DNA of 64,000 bases from Actinomadura oligospora ATCC 43269 (GCF_000518265.1 NZ_JADG01000007.1:468257-532256); one strand, 5' to 3'; numbered from the stretch's first letter, positions 26,614 through 36,017 are shown. Notes: generated by a model not told the origin, from the letters alone. Made by a program: numbers and translations.

Positions 26614-27576
26614 ATGCACGCCATCGTGATTCGTGAGCCAGGAGGCGCCGACGTCCTCCGGTGGGACGAGGTGCCGGGGCCCACGGCCGGCCCGGGCGAG
26701 GTGCTCGTCGAGGTCGCGGCGAGCGCGGTGAACCGCGCGGACGTGCTCCAGCGGCAGGGTTTCTACGACCCGCCGCCCGGCGCGTCCCCGTATCCGGGGC
26801 TCGAGGTGTCCGGCCGGATCGCGGCCCTCGGCGAGGGCGTGACCGGCTGGAACGTCGGTGACGAGGTGTGCGCGCTGCTCTCGGGCGGCGGCTACGCCGA
26901 GAAGGTCGCGGTCCCCGCGGGCCAGCTCCTGCCCGTCCCCGAGGGCGTCGACCTGATCGAGGCGGCGGGCCTGCCCGAAGTGGTCTGCACCGTCTGGTCC
27001 AACGTGTTCATGCTCGCGAACCTGCGTCCGGGCGAACGGTTCCTGGTGCACGGCGGCGGTAGCGGGATCGGGACGATGGCGATCCAGCTCGCGCACGCCC
27101 TCGGCTCCCCGGTCGCGTGCACCGTCGGCAGCGAGGCGAAGGCCACGCGCTGCCGCGAACTCGGCGCGGATGTGACGATCAACTACCGCGACGACGACTT
27201 CGTCGAGCACGGCCCGTTCGAGGTGATCCTCGACAACATGGGCGCGAAGTACCTGGCCCGCAACGTGAACGCGCTCGCGGTGAACGGACGGCTGGCGGTC
27301 ATCGGCCTCCAGGGCGGCGCCCGCGCCGAGCTCGATCTGGGCGAACTCCTGCGCAAGCGGGCCGCCGTCCACGCAACCTCGCTGCGCGCCCGTCCGTTGG
27401 ACGAGAAGGCCGAGATCGTGCGGAGCGTTCGCGAGCACGTGTGGCCGCTGCTGGAATCGGGAAGGGTCCGTCCGATCGTGGACCGGACCGTCCCGATGGC
27501 CGACGCCGCGCACGCCCACCGCCTGCTGGAGGACGGCGCGCACGTCGGCAAGATCCTGCTGACACTGGAAAAATGA
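26614..27576 (+). CDS. NAD(P)H:quinone oxidoreductase, zinc-independent MDR family (PIG3-like)
   Basis: A 320-residue medium-chain reductase that transfers hydride from NADPH to quinones or enones. It has the GroES-like N-terminal half (NRADVLQRQGFYDPPPG near 41), no zinc ligands, and a Rossmann fold with HGGGSGIGTMAIQLA near 147 in place of the zinc-ADH AxxGxxG. TAGCGT ends 7 nt before the ATG, so it is probably leaderless. It lies 10 bp upstream of bpa, an order also seen in mycobacteria where an oxidoreductase (Rv3777) is near Rv3780. Confidence 0.92.
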   Translation: MHAIVIREPGGADVLRWDEVPGPTAGPGEVLVEVAASAVNRADVLQRQGFYDPPPGASPYPGLEVSGRIAALGEGVTGWNVGDEVCALLSGGGYAEKVAVPAGQLLPVPEGVDLIEAAGLPEVVCTVWSNVFMLANLRPGERFLVHGGGSGIGTMAIQLAHALGSPVACTVGSEAKATRCRELGADVTINYRDDDFVEHGPFEVILDNMGAKYLARNVNALAVNGRLAVIGLQGGARAELDLGELLRKRAAVHATSLRARPLDEKAEIVRSVREHVWPLLESGRVRPIVDRTVPMADAAHAHRLLEDGAHVGKILLTLEK

Positions 27577-27586
27577 GGTGTGTGAG

Positions 27587-28123
27587 ATGACGGAGCCTTC
27601 GCAGAACCAGCCGGAGCAGGAGCCGCAGGTCCTGGTGGTCGGTCCGAACGGGATCGCGATCGAGGGCGCCCCCGGCGACGGCGACAAGGACGAGAAGTCG
27701 GTCGCCGAGATGGTGGAGCAGCCCGCCAAGGTCATGCGGATCGGCGGGATGATCCGCCAGCTCCTGGACGAGGTCAAGGCCGCCCCGCTGGACGAGGCGA
27801 GCCGCGCCCGGCTGCGCGAGATCCACCAGGCGTCGATAAAGGAACTCGAGGACGGCCTGGCCCCCGAGCTCGTCGCCGAGCTGGAGCGCCTGTCGCTCCC
27901 CTTCGTCGAGGACAAGGTGCCGAGCGAGGGCGAGCTGCGGATCGCGCAGGCGCAGCTGGTCGGCTGGCTGGAGGGCCTGTTCCACGGCATCCAGACCACG
28001 CTGTTCGCGCAGCAGATGGCCGCGCGCGCCCAGCTGGAGCAGATGCGCCGCGCCCTCCCCGCGGGCGTCGTCCAGCCGCAGGACGACCACGACAGCCACC
28101 GCCAGTCCGGCCCCTACCTGTAG
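27587..28123 (+). CDS. bpa: Bacterial proteasome activator Bpa
   Basis: A 178-residue ring-forming activator that docks on the 20S proteasome and feeds it partly unfolded proteins without ATP. The helical core (about 45-150) has the family spelling AKVMRIGGMIRQLLDEVKAAPLD and LVGWLEGLFHGIQTTLFAQQM. The protein ends in GPYL, the proteasome-docking C-terminal motif (GQYL in M. tuberculosis). A Pup-proteasome system must therefore exist elsewhere in the genome. The ATG follows GAGGTG, 10 bp after the oxidoreductase stop. Confidence 0.95.
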   Translation: MTEPSQNQPEQEPQVLVVGPNGIAIEGAPGDGDKDEKSVAEMVEQPAKVMRIGGMIRQLLDEVKAAPLDEASRARLREIHQASIKELEDGLAPELVAELERLSLPFVEDKVPSEGELRIAQAQLVGWLEGLFHGIQTTLFAQQMAARAQLEQMRRALPAGVVQPQDDHDSHRQSGPYL

Positions 28124-28139
28124 TCCCCGGCCTCTCCGA

Positions 28140-28949
28140 TCAGGCTTCGGGGAAGAGGCGTTCGAGGACGCGCGCCACGCCGTCCTCGTCGTTGCTGCCG
28201 GTGGTGTCGGTGACGGCGCGCAGGACGTCCGGGTGCGCGTTGGCGACCCCGTACGAGCGGCCTGCCCAGGTGAGCATGGGCAGGTCGTTCGGCATGTCCC
28301 CGAACGCGACGATCTCCCGGGCGTCCAGGCCGAGGTCGTCCGCCAGCTCCGCGAGCGCGGTCGCCTTGGTGACGCCGTGCGCGCTCATCTCCAGCAGCCC
28401 CCGCCCGGACGAGTGCGTCACGGTGACCAGGTCGCCGACCGCCAGCTCGGCCCGCCGAGCCAGGCCGTCCGGCTCGCTGGACGGATGGAACGCCAGCAGC
28501 TTGATGCCGGGACGCGCGATCAGCTCCTCGCCGTCCACGGGCCGTCCCCCGATCGCGTCGGAGTCCCAGCGGCCCAGGTTGTAGCGCGCCTCGAACACGA
28601 ACCCGTCCGGATACTCGACCGCGAACCGCAGCTCGGAGTCCGCGGCCCGCAGCCGCTCCACGACCTTCGCGATCACCTCGGGCGTGATCACCGTCGCCTT
28701 GAGCACCGTCTCGGTGTGCAGGTCGTACCGGACGGCCCCGTTCGCGCAGATCGCGACGCCCCGGTGCCCCACGGCCTCGGCGATCTCGGCCATCCACCGC
28801 GGCGGACGCCCCGTCACCATCACCAGGGTCGCCCCGGCGCGTTCCACCCGCCCGAGGGCCCTGACCGTCCGGGCCGACACCGTCCCGTCGGACCGCACGA
28901 TCGTGCCGTCCAGATCGGTCGCGATCAACCGGGGCGTACGAACGGCCAT
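28140..28949 (-). CDS. HAD-family (Cof-type) phosphatase
   Basis: A 269-residue haloacid dehalogenase-superfamily phosphatase of subclass IIB. Motif I is DLDGTIV near 12, motif II VTGRPP near 45, and motif IV GDMPNDLPML near 217, with a large alpha/beta cap between. Substrates of this group are sugar or nucleotide phosphates; here unknown. The ATG at 28949 has GGAAGG upstream. The gene converges with bpa, 16 bp away, and lies downstream of serS in an order reminiscent of the mycobacterial Rv3813c-serS segment. Confidence 0.9.
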   Translation of the reverse strand: MAVRTPRLIATDLDGTIVRSDGTVSARTVRALGRVERAGATLVMVTGRPPRWMAEIAEAVGHRGVAICANGAVRYDLHTETVLKATVITPEVIAKVVERLRAADSELRFAVEYPDGFVFEARYNLGRWDSDAIGGRPVDGEELIARPGIKLLAFHPSSEPDGLARRAELAVGDLVTVTHSSGRGLLEMSAHGVTKATALAELADDLGLDAREIVAFGDMPNDLPMLTWAGRSYGVANAHPDVLRAVTDTTGSNDEDGVARVLERLFPEA

Positions 28950-29058
28950 GTCACCTTCCACGGAACTGTCCCGCGACGTGATCGAATACCCCGCGGTCCC
29001 CCGAGCTTAGGCGACCCACCCCCCACCCCCGCCACCCGCCGCCACGTCCGGAACGCGC

Positions 29059-29093
29059 AGAAGCCCGTCCCTTGTGGTGAGGGACGGGCTTCT
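29059..29093 (-). terminator. serS terminator
   Basis: A perfect 14-bp stem (AGAAGCCCGTCCCT) with a 7-nt loop, 10 bp past the serS stop. It is followed by no strong T-run leftward, but the stem is the strongest in the area. Confidence 0.75.
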
Positions 29094-29102
29094 GGTGGTT
29101 TG

Positions 29103-30362
29103 TTAGCGCTTGACGGGTTCCAGGACCTCGAGGCCCAGGAACTTCTGCAGGGCCTTCGGGACGCGGACGGAGCCGTCGGCCTGCTGGTGGTTCTCGAGGA
29201 TCGAGACCATCCAGCGGGTGGTGGCGAGGGTGCCGTTCAGCGTCGCGACCGGGCCGCTCTTGCCGTCCTGGTCGCGGTGCCGGACCGACAGGCGGCGGGC
29301 CTGGAACTCGGTGCAGTTCGAGGTCGAGGTGACCTCGCGGTAGCGGCCCTGCGTCGGAACCCACGCCTCGCAGTCGTACTTGCGGGCCGCGCTGGTGCCG
29401 AGGTCGCCGGCCGCCACGTCGATCACCCGGTAGGGGATCTCGACCTTGGCGAGCATCTGCTTCTCCCAGTCCAGCAGGCGCAGGTGCTCCTGGTGCGCGT
29501 CCGCCGGGTCGCAGTAGGAGAACATCTCGACCTTGTCGAACTGGTGCACCCGGATGATGCCGCGGGTGTCCTTGCCGTAGGAGCCCGCCTCGCGGCGGAA
29601 GCAGGACGACCAGGCCGCGTACCGCCGCGGCAGCGCGTCGATGATCTCGTTCATGTGGTAGGCGGCCAGCGGCACCTCGGACGTCCCGACCAGGTACAGG
29701 TCGTCCTCGGGGAGCTGGTACACCTCGGCGGCGTGCGCGCCCAGGAAGCCGGTGCCCTCCATGGCCTCCGGCTTCACCAGCACCGGCGGGTACATGGGGA
29801 CGAAGCCGTTCTCGACGGCCTGCTCCATCGCCAGGTTCAGCAGCGCGTACTGGAGCCGCGCGCCGACGCCGGTGAGGTAGTAGAAGCGCGCGCCGGACAC
29901 CTTCGCGCCGCGCTCCATGTCGATCGCGCCGAGCGCCTCGCCGAGCGTCAGGTGGTCCTTCGGCTCGAAGCCGAACTCCGGCACGTCGCCGACGTGCTCG
30001 AGGACGACGAAGTCGTCCTCGCCACCCGCGGGCGCGCCCTCCTCGACCAGGTTCGGGACGACGCGGAGCACGTCGTTCAGCTCGCCGCCGAGTCGTTCGG
30101 CCTCGGCCTCGGCGTCCTTGACCTGCTGGGACAGCTCCTTCGCGCGGGTCAGCAGCGCCTGCCGCTCCTCGCCCTGCGCCTTGGAGACCGACTTGCCGAA
30201 ACTCTTCTGCTCCGCGCGCAGCCGCTCGAACGACGACTGCGCCGAACGGCGCCGCCCGTCCAGGTCGAGCAGGGTGTCGACGACGGTCTCATCCTCGCCG
30301 CGGGCGCGCTGGGACACGCGCAGCCGCTCGGGATCCTCTCGAAGAGCTCGCAGGTCAATCAC
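29103..30362 (-). CDS. serS: Seryl-tRNA synthetase
   Basis: Charges tRNA-Ser; 419 residues, normal length. The N-terminal 110 residues form the long antiparallel coiled coil that grips the tRNA-Ser variable arm. Class II motifs follow: motif 1 around [20 protein letters not shown], motif 2 [25 protein letters not shown] and motif 3 [17 protein letters not shown]. The GTG start at 30362 begins the canonical [12 protein letters not shown] sequence and has TAGCCT 7 nt upstream, so it is leaderless. Upstream in-frame codons are a 33-bp repeat and not part of the protein. tRNA-Ser(TGA) is 6 kb away. Confidence 0.97.
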   Translation of the reverse strand: MIDLRALREDPERLRVSQRARGEDETVVDTLLDLDGRRRSAQSSFERLRAEQKSFGKSVSKAQGEERQALLTRAKELSQQVKDAEAEAERLGGELNDVLRVVPNLVEEGAPAGGEDDFVVLEHVGDVPEFGFEPKDHLTLGEALGAIDMERGAKVSGARFYYLTGVGARLQYALLNLAMEQAVENGFVPMYPPVLVKPEAMEGTGFLGAHAAEVYQLPEDDLYLVGTSEVPLAAYHMNEIIDALPRRYAAWSSCFRREAGSYGKDTRGIIRVHQFDKVEMFSYCDPADAHQEHLRLLDWEKQMLAKVEIPYRVIDVAAGDLGTSAARKYDCEAWVPTQGRYREVTSTSNCTEFQARRLSVRHRDQDGKSGPVATLNGTLATTRWMVSILENHQQADGSVRVPKALQKFLGLEVLEPVKR

Positions 30363-30420
30363 AGACCCGAGGCTACCGGGCCCGGCGTGTCCGCCGCGCG
30401 GCAATATGCCCCTTGCGACG

Positions 30421-30516
30421 ATCAACGCGCCCGCCCCACGCGGACGCGGCGCGATCAACGCGCCCGCCCCACGCGGACGCGGCGGGATCAACGCGTGCCC
30501 TCGCGGACGCCGGGCC
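30421..30516. repeat. 33-bp tandem repeat upstream of serS
   Basis: Two near-identical units (30421-30453, 30454-30486) and a decayed third (30487-30516), each beginning ATCAACGCGCCCGCCCC. The array lies between the serS promoter and the end of the methyltransferase gene. Confidence 0.8.
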
Positions 30517-30524
30517 GGGCGGGT

Positions 30525-31325
30525 TCAGCGTGTGCCGGTCGCGAGGAGGGCGTTGGCGGGGAGGGCGATCCGGCCGCCGGACGTCGCGTACCGCGCGGCC
30601 AGGCGGTCGTAGGCGACCTTGATCTTGTCGACGGTCGGCGGGTCCTGGCGGGACACGATGACGCCGTTCACGCCGATGCGGGCGAGCGCGCCGGTCGTCC
30701 ACCAGTCCTCGGGGTCGACCTCGTGCAGCCAGCGAAGCCGGGCCGCCTCCCCGTCGGCGAAACCCGCGTCGCGGAGCAGGCCGCCGAAGGGCCCGGTCTG
30801 CCCGAGCTCGGCGAACGGCGGCGTCGGGATGTCGTCCGGGACGGGGACGCCAGCCTCCTCCAGCGCCTCCGAGACCAGCGCGAGCGCCCCGGACGGCGGC
30901 ATCTCCCAGCAGGTCAGGGCCAGTTTCCCGCCCGGACGCAGCACCCGCGCGAACTGCCGGACGGCCTCCTCCGGACGGCTGACGTGGTTGATCACGAAGT
31001 TGCCGACGACCGCGTCGAACGACGCGTCCGGCAGGGGGAGGTCGGGCAGGATCGCCTCCCGGACGTCCAGGCCGGGCACGTTCGCGCGGGCGGTGGCGGC
31101 CATGCCGGGGTCGGCGTCCAGCGCGATCACGTCCGCGCCGCGCCGCACGGCCTCCCGGGACACGATGCCGGGCCCGGTACCGGCGTCCAGGACGCGCGTG
31201 CCGGACGTAACGGCCGCCGCGTCCAGGAGAGGGCCGACCGACCACGCGGTCATCCTGGCGAAGCCGCTCTGGTAGGCGTCGGCGCGCCCGTCCCACAGGT
31301 CCCGTTCGTAAGTGTCGAAGTCCAC
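30525..31325 (-). CDS. SAM-dependent methyltransferase (class I)
   Basis: A 266-residue Rossmann-type methyltransferase. The SAM motifs are clear: VLDAGTGPGIVSREA near 44 (motif I), IALDADPGM near 66, FDAVVGNFVINHV near 100 (motif II/III) and LRPGGKLALTCWE near 125. Its substrate is unknown; the group includes UbiE-like and antibiotic methyltransferases. GTG at 31325 is chosen because TACGGT ends 6 nt upstream; a GTG at 31331 is equally in frame. It has its own promoter region divergent from the FUSC gene. Confidence 0.88.
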   Translation of the reverse strand: MDFDTYERDLWDGRADAYQSGFARMTAWSVGPLLDAAAVTSGTRVLDAGTGPGIVSREAVRRGADVIALDADPGMAATARANVPGLDVREAILPDLPLPDASFDAVVGNFVINHVSRPEEAVRQFARVLRPGGKLALTCWEMPPSGALALVSEALEEAGVPVPDDIPTPPFAELGQTGPFGGLLRDAGFADGEAARLRWLHEVDPEDWWTTGALARIGVNGVIVSRQDPPTVDKIKVAYDRLAARYATSGGRIALPANALLATGTR

Positions 31326-31447
31326 GGACACACCGTAGGTCGGAGCGGCGAGGACGGCGACCCCGTCACCGTCCGGCGGCCTGTTCCGCCGAATACGGCG
31401 AAGTCTTTGCGCGCAGGCTGCCAAACCGGGACGAACCATCTACTTCA

Positions 31448-32728
31448 GTGGAAAACGTGAGGAGCCTGGTCAGCCCACGCATGCGGGTGGCGATGCTGGA
31501 CAGCGTCCGGCTCACGGTCATCGCGGTGATGGCCTACGCGCTGGCGCGCTGGCTGCAACCCCGCGGCGGGCCTCTGCCGCTGCTCGCGCCCCTGACCGCG
31601 CTCCTCGTCGTCCAGGTCTCGGCCCTCCGGACGCTCCACTCGGTCTGGCAGCGCGTCCTCGCCGTGGCGTTCGGCGTCCTGACGGCCGTGGCCCTCGCCG
31701 ACGGGCTGGGCTTCTCCTGGTGGAGCCTCGGCCTGGCGATCTTCGCCGGACTCGCCATCGGCTACGGGATGCGGCTCGGCGACCAGGCCCTCGAGGTCCC
31801 GATCAGCGCGATGCTGATCTTCTCCCTCGGCGCCGCCAACGAGGGCGCCGCCTGGGACCGCATCCTGGAGACCCTGATCGGCGCCGCCGTCGGCCTGGCC
31901 GCCGGACTCGCCTGGCCGCCCGTCCGCGTCGGCGCGGGCCGCGAGGCGCTCGCCGACGCCGGCCACCGCCTCGCCGGAACGGTCGACCGCATGTCCACCG
32001 ACCTGCGCGAAGAGCCCGGCGTGGAGGACGCCGAGCACTGGCTCTCCGACACCAAGCAGATGCTCCGCGAGATGACCCGGACCGACGAGGCCATCGGCCA
32101 GGCCGAGGAGAGCGTCCGCCTGAACCCGCGCGCCCTCACCCTGATCGACGCGGGCGTCGCCCTCCGCGACGGCCTCGAGATGCTCGAGCACTTCGACGTC
32201 TCGCTGCAGACCCTCACCCGCGCCGTCGTGGACAGCGTCCGCAGCGAGGAGGAGGACGAGCACGTCCTGTCCGACCCGTCCGTCCGGGTCCGCCTGGCGG
32301 ACGTCCTGGACGAACTGGCCGAGGGCGTCCGCGTCTACACCGAGCTCGCCGTCGCCGACTTCTCCCGCGACGCCACGCCCCGCGACCTCGAACGCCGCCT
32401 GGCCGAACTCGTCGCGTCCGCCAGCGAGGACCGCCACCGCCTCGCCGACCTGCTCGCCGAACGCGAGAGCGGCATCCGCCAGCGCACCCTCTACGGCGAG
32501 ATCCTCATGCACATCGACCGGCTGATCAACTACCTGCACCCGGAACACCGCGAACGCGCCCGCGGCCGCTGGCGCAGCCGCGACCTCGCCGCCCGCCACC
32601 TCCCGGCCCGCCCCGCAGGCCTCGTCCGCAAGACCCGCCGCGGCGTCCGCCAGGCCTCAGCCGCCGCCGGAACCGCCGCCCGCGAAAACGCCGCCACCTT
32701 CCCCGACCGAGGCCCCAGACCCCAGTGA
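31448..32728 (+). CDS. FUSC / aromatic acid exporter family membrane protein
   Basis: A 426-residue protein with six or so N-terminal helices in the first 165 residues (ending GLAAGLAWPPVRVG) and a long cytosolic helical domain (about 170-380). It matches the FUSC/ArAE layout of proteins that export aromatic acids or protect the envelope. The C-terminal 50 residues are basic. The GTG start has no ribosome site and is probably leaderless. It converges closely (6 bp) with the truncated nuclease-like gene. Confidence 0.83.
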   Translation: MENVRSLVSPRMRVAMLDSVRLTVIAVMAYALARWLQPRGGPLPLLAPLTALLVVQVSALRTLHSVWQRVLAVAFGVLTAVALADGLGFSWWSLGLAIFAGLAIGYGMRLGDQALEVPISAMLIFSLGAANEGAAWDRILETLIGAAVGLAAGLAWPPVRVGAGREALADAGHRLAGTVDRMSTDLREEPGVEDAEHWLSDTKQMLREMTRTDEAIGQAEESVRLNPRALTLIDAGVALRDGLEMLEHFDVSLQTLTRAVVDSVRSEEEDEHVLSDPSVRVRLADVLDELAEGVRVYTELAVADFSRDATPRDLERRLAELVASASEDRHRLADLLAERESGIRQRTLYGEILMHIDRLINYLHPEHRERARGRWRSRDLAARHLPARPAGLVRKTRRGVRQASAAAGTAARENAATFPDRGPRPQ

Positions 32729-32734
32729 AGGCCG

Positions 32735-32971
32735 TCAGCCCTCGCCGAACACCTCATCCAACGAACCCGCCCGAACAGCCCGAACCAACCACCGCTGAAG
32801 CGTCGCGGTGTCGCTACAGGAGACGACCCGCGTCCGGTCAGCCTCACTCAGCTCGAACCCCTTCGCCGCCAGAAGGTCGAGCAGGACCTCCATCCGACCG
32901 ACGATCCGGCCTTCGGCACGGCCCTCGGCGCGGATCTCCTCGAAGAGGAGGTTGTTGCCGCTCCTGTTCAC
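32735..32971 (-). pseudogene. Truncated tandem copy of the downstream Rpn-type gene (C-terminal quarter)
   Basis: A 78-codon frame whose sequence from LFEEIRAEG to the end matches the last quarter of the 33000-33911 gene: LLAAKGFELS(E/D)A, SC(S/T)DTATL(Q/K)RWLVRA and SLDEVF(G/S)EG. The first six codons (MNRSGN) are new. The nuclease-like domain is entirely missing, so this is a remnant of a tandem duplication unless the tail alone has a role. It begins 28 bp after the stop of the intact gene, on the same strand. Confidence 0.75.
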
Positions 32972-32999
32972 GATCCGGCTCCGGCGGCTGCGTGCGCGT

Positions 33000-33911
33000 T
33001 CATCCTTCGCTGAAGACTTCGTCCAGCGAGCTGGCCTGGAGGGCCCGAACCAGCCATCGCTTCAGCGTCGCGGTGTCGGTGCAGGAGGTGATCCGCGCCC
33101 GATGGGCGTCACTCAGCTCGAACCCCTTCGCCGCGAGCGCGGTGAGCAGCATCTCCTGCTCCCCTTCGACCTGGCCCTCGGCGTGGCCCTCGGCGTGGCC
33201 TTCGGCGTGGCCTTCGGCGCGGATCTCCTCGAAGAGTCTGTTGTCCTTGATGATCGTGCTCACAATCTGCCTCCAGGGTTCGAGCAGGGTGCTCTTGGCC
33301 AGCCCCGCGTGAAGGAAGTTGCCCAGGAAGCGGGCGGTCTCCACGTCCTGCTGCTTGAGGGCGGCCACCCCCTTCTCCAGGATTTCGATTATGCCCGCCG
33401 TCGGCTTCGAGGACGCGTGGGTCAGGACGCGGAACGCGGCGGACATCGGGTCGCGGACGAACTCGGCGGCCGAGGTCAGCGGGCTGACGTTGTCCGCCGC
33501 GAGGACGATCGGCCAGGTGCACTGGGACGGCCGGTTCGCCAGTCCTGTGACGATCTCCTGCCGCGCCCAGTCCGCGGTGGCGAGGTCGTGGCAGACGACG
33601 ATGAGGGTGACCTCGCAGTCGTACTTGTTGCGCAGATAGGCCACGTAGTACGGCCACGACTTGAGCTTGTCCTTGTCGACGCGCCCCTGGGCCTCGATGA
33701 CCACGATGTGCGGGCCGTCCACGGTCTCGACCATGAGGACGGTGTCGGCCTCGGCCTCGACCGTCCTGATCTCGTTCAGGTTCGAGTTGAGCTCGTGGAC
33801 GGCGAGCACCTTGGGGAACGCGAGGCCCGCCGACCTGTCCAGGAACTCGGCGAACAGCCGGGGGTCATGGCGAAAGATCTGATGCAGCGCCTCATGTGGG
33901 GGCTTGACCAT
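33000..33911 (-). CDS. Rpn/DUF4351-type PD-(D/E)XK nuclease-like protein with EGHA repeats
   Basis: A 303-residue protein of a family abundant in streptomycetes and relatives. Residues 1-130 form a PD-(D/E)XK-like core (ADTVLMVETVDGPHIVVIEAQG, with D56, E73 and Q75 as candidate metal residues, then KLKSWPYYVAYLRNKYDCEVTLIVVC). Residues 233-250 hold three EGHA tetrapeptides from a 12-bp coding repeat, and the C-terminal 50 residues are a small helical domain. Related Rpn proteins promote recA-independent recombination. TAACGT ends 7 nt before the ATG, so it is probably leaderless. A truncated copy follows directly. Confidence 0.8.
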   Translation of the reverse strand: MVKPPHEALHQIFRHDPRLFAEFLDRSAGLAFPKVLAVHELNSNLNEIRTVEAEADTVLMVETVDGPHIVVIEAQGRVDKDKLKSWPYYVAYLRNKYDCEVTLIVVCHDLATADWARQEIVTGLANRPSQCTWPIVLAADNVSPLTSAAEFVRDPMSAAFRVLTHASSKPTAGIIEILEKGVAALKQQDVETARFLGNFLHAGLAKSTLLEPWRQIVSTIIKDNRLFEEIRAEGHAEGHAEGHAEGQVEGEQEMLLTALAAKGFELSDAHRARITSCTDTATLKRWLVRALQASSLDEVFSEG

Positions 33912-33988
33912 GAGGGGTACGTTACCGAACGCGGTCGAACGATTACCTGAAGTTCGAGATTTGTGGACCGAGCAACCGTCCAGAACGA

Positions 33989-34022
33989 CGAAGGGGCCGT
34001 CTCCACGGAGACGGCCCCTTCG
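33989..34022 (-). terminator. Terminator of the first secreted paralogue
   Basis: A perfect 15-bp stem (CGAAGGGGCCGTCTC) with a 4-nt loop, 14 bp past the stop of the gene at 34036. Read leftward it is followed by TCGTTCT. Confidence 0.85.
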
Positions 34023-34035
34023 ACTCTCGGGGTGG

Positions 34036-35961
34036 TCAACGGACGTCGACGTAGTCGCCCGCGCTCCAGACACCGAGGTAGGTGCTGCTGCCCACGTAGG
34101 CGGCGGCCCAGGTGCCATCGGCGGTGGCCTTGAGGTTCTTGGTGAACCAGCCGTTGCGGTCGGCCTTGGTGGTTCCCATGGCCTTCCACTTGGACGAGCC
34201 GGACGGCTTGAAGTAGACCGTCAGCGTCGTCCCGGCGGCGGGTTGCCAGCTCCCGGTGAACTTGGTGATCTTGCCCTTGACCGTGAGGGTGCGGCCCTTC
34301 TTCACGGGCTCCGGGGACGCGTCGAACGACGAGACCGCCGTCTTGTACTTCACGTCCACGTAGAAGGACGAGGTGACCGACGGATCGTCCCAAGATCCCT
34401 GCGACGGGGTAGCCCCCGCGTACCGGACGCGCCAGTAGCCGTCGTTCCACAGGAGGGCGGAGACCTTGAAACGGCCGTTCGCGTCGGTGTTGGCTCCGGT
34501 CTGGTTGACCCAGCGCTTGCCGTCGGCCGAGTACTGGAGGTTGACGTACCCCTGCTTGACGTTCTTGCGGCTGGCCGGGGCGAGCGGGCGGACGACCTGC
34601 CCGGTGATCGTGATCGGGCCCCGGTAACCGGACGGGCTCGTGGGCCTGACCACGGAGGTGATCTGCGTCCCGAAGACCGCCTTGACGTCCGTGTCGGCGT
34701 GGGTGCTCCAGTAGTCGGGGTCGCCGAGGGCGCGGTTGAACCACGCGGTCCACTTTCCGCTGCCGTGGAACTCGACGTCCGCGCTGAAGCGGCCGTTCGC
34801 GTCGGTGGTGACCGCCGGGGCGGGCTGCTCTCTCCCGGGGGCCTCCGCGTCCTGGTACGAGAGGTACACGGTGCGACCCGCGAAGGGCTGCCACGCGGTG
34901 GCCCCGGCGACGTCCAGCTGGCCGGACAGCTTGATCGTGTCGCCCGCGTGGGCCTTCGCCGTGCTCGGAGTGAGGGTCACCCGCGTGTTGACCGGACGGC
35001 GCTCGACGTCGAGCCACGCGGTCGTCTCGGCGTACTCGCCGTGCCCCGAGGCGAAGATCCCCACCTGCTTCTCGGTGACCTTGACCTTCAGGGAGAAGGA
35101 GCCGTCCGCGGCGGTGGTGGTGCGCGGGGTGCCGCTGCTGACCGTCACGCCGGACAGCGGCTGCCCGGCGGCGTCCACGACCCGGCCGGTGATCGTCGCG
35201 TCCGGGTGGTTCACGTCCGTCCAGGACGGGTCGGAACGCAGGTCCTCGAACCGCTGGGCCAGCTTCCGGCTGACGATGCCGCTGCGCGTGGTCCGCACGT
35301 CGCCCTGCTCGTCCCAGGCTGAGACCGCGACCTCGTAGTCGCCCGGGGGCGGGTTGAAGGAGGCGGTGTAGTCCGTGCGGGTGTGGGTCGGGTACTTGGC
35401 GGTGCCGTGCGGGGACGGGACGACGTCGTCGCCGACCTGCTCGGTCGTCCCGGCCCGGTAGAGGCGCGCGACGATCTTGCTGACGGTCCCGGAGTGCAGC
35501 ACGAACGGGGTGACGGCGAACGACGAGGTTACCGTCCCGCGCCCGACCCCGCTCGAGACGCTGAAGACGCCGGTCGGGGAGTCGACGAAGGCGGCCTCGG
35601 ACACGTCGAGGCGACCGCCCGACGGCTCGCTGACCGTCAGGTCCAGGTAGGTGCGCCCGGGCCGCAGGTCCGTCGGGCTCTGCTTGGCCCAGATACCGCC
35701 CTGACCGATGACCCCCCACCCGAAGGGGACGTCCGGGACGGTCGCGTACGGTTCGGTCGCGCCCTTGAGACGGAGCCGGAACTCGACCGTGGCGTTCACC
35801 GTGGTCGACAGCAGCCGGACCTGCGGTGTCGCCCTGCCGTCCTTGACCGTGATCGACGCTTCGGCGACGACCGGCGCGGACGAGGCGGACGCGGGTGAGG
35901 CGAACGGCAGCAGGGCCAGGACGGTGAGCAGCGACATCAGGGTCGCGAGGGTTCTTCGCAA
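34036..35961 (-). CDS. Large secreted beta-domain protein, paralogue 1
   Basis: A 641-residue exported protein of unknown role. A signal peptide ends near residue 27 (PFASPASASS). It then carries several Ig- or carboxypeptidase-regulatory-like beta domains with repeated TTTAADGSFSLKV, VTTDANGRFSADV and NTDANGRFKV motifs, and a C-terminal 100-residue domain (SFDASPEPVKKGRTLTVKG to YLGVWSAGDYVDVR). TTG at 35961 is chosen because GGAG lies 8 bp upstream and the paralogue has the same arrangement; a TTG at 36009 is less likely. Tandem paralogues suggest a surface or matrix role. Confidence 0.78.
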   Translation of the reverse strand: MRRTLATLMSLLTVLALLPFASPASASSAPVVAEASITVKDGRATPQVRLLSTTVNATVEFRLRLKGATEPYATVPDVPFGWGVIGQGGIWAKQSPTDLRPGRTYLDLTVSEPSGGRLDVSEAAFVDSPTGVFSVSSGVGRGTVTSSFAVTPFVLHSGTVSKIVARLYRAGTTEQVGDDVVPSPHGTAKYPTHTRTDYTASFNPPPGDYEVAVSAWDEQGDVRTTRSGIVSRKLAQRFEDLRSDPSWTDVNHPDATITGRVVDAAGQPLSGVTVSSGTPRTTTAADGSFSLKVKVTEKQVGIFASGHGEYAETTAWLDVERRPVNTRVTLTPSTAKAHAGDTIKLSGQLDVAGATAWQPFAGRTVYLSYQDAEAPGREQPAPAVTTDANGRFSADVEFHGSGKWTAWFNRALGDPDYWSTHADTDVKAVFGTQITSVVRPTSPSGYRGPITITGQVVRPLAPASRKNVKQGYVNLQYSADGKRWVNQTGANTDANGRFKVSALLWNDGYWRVRYAGATPSQGSWDDPSVTSSFYVDVKYKTAVSSFDASPEPVKKGRTLTVKGKITKFTGSWQPAAGTTLTVYFKPSGSSKWKAMGTTKADRNGWFTKNLKATADGTWAAAYVGSSTYLGVWSAGDYVDVR

Positions 35962-36017
35962 GGGAGGTTCTCCGTGGTCACGTGAGGGAGGCAAGGAGAC
36001 GACGCGCAAAGATCAAG

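Noticed and set aside
30363..30491. Longer serS start at 30491
   Set aside because: The extra residues are just the 33-bp tandem repeat; the canonical SerS N-terminus begins at the GTG at 30362 with a -10 box 7 nt upstream.
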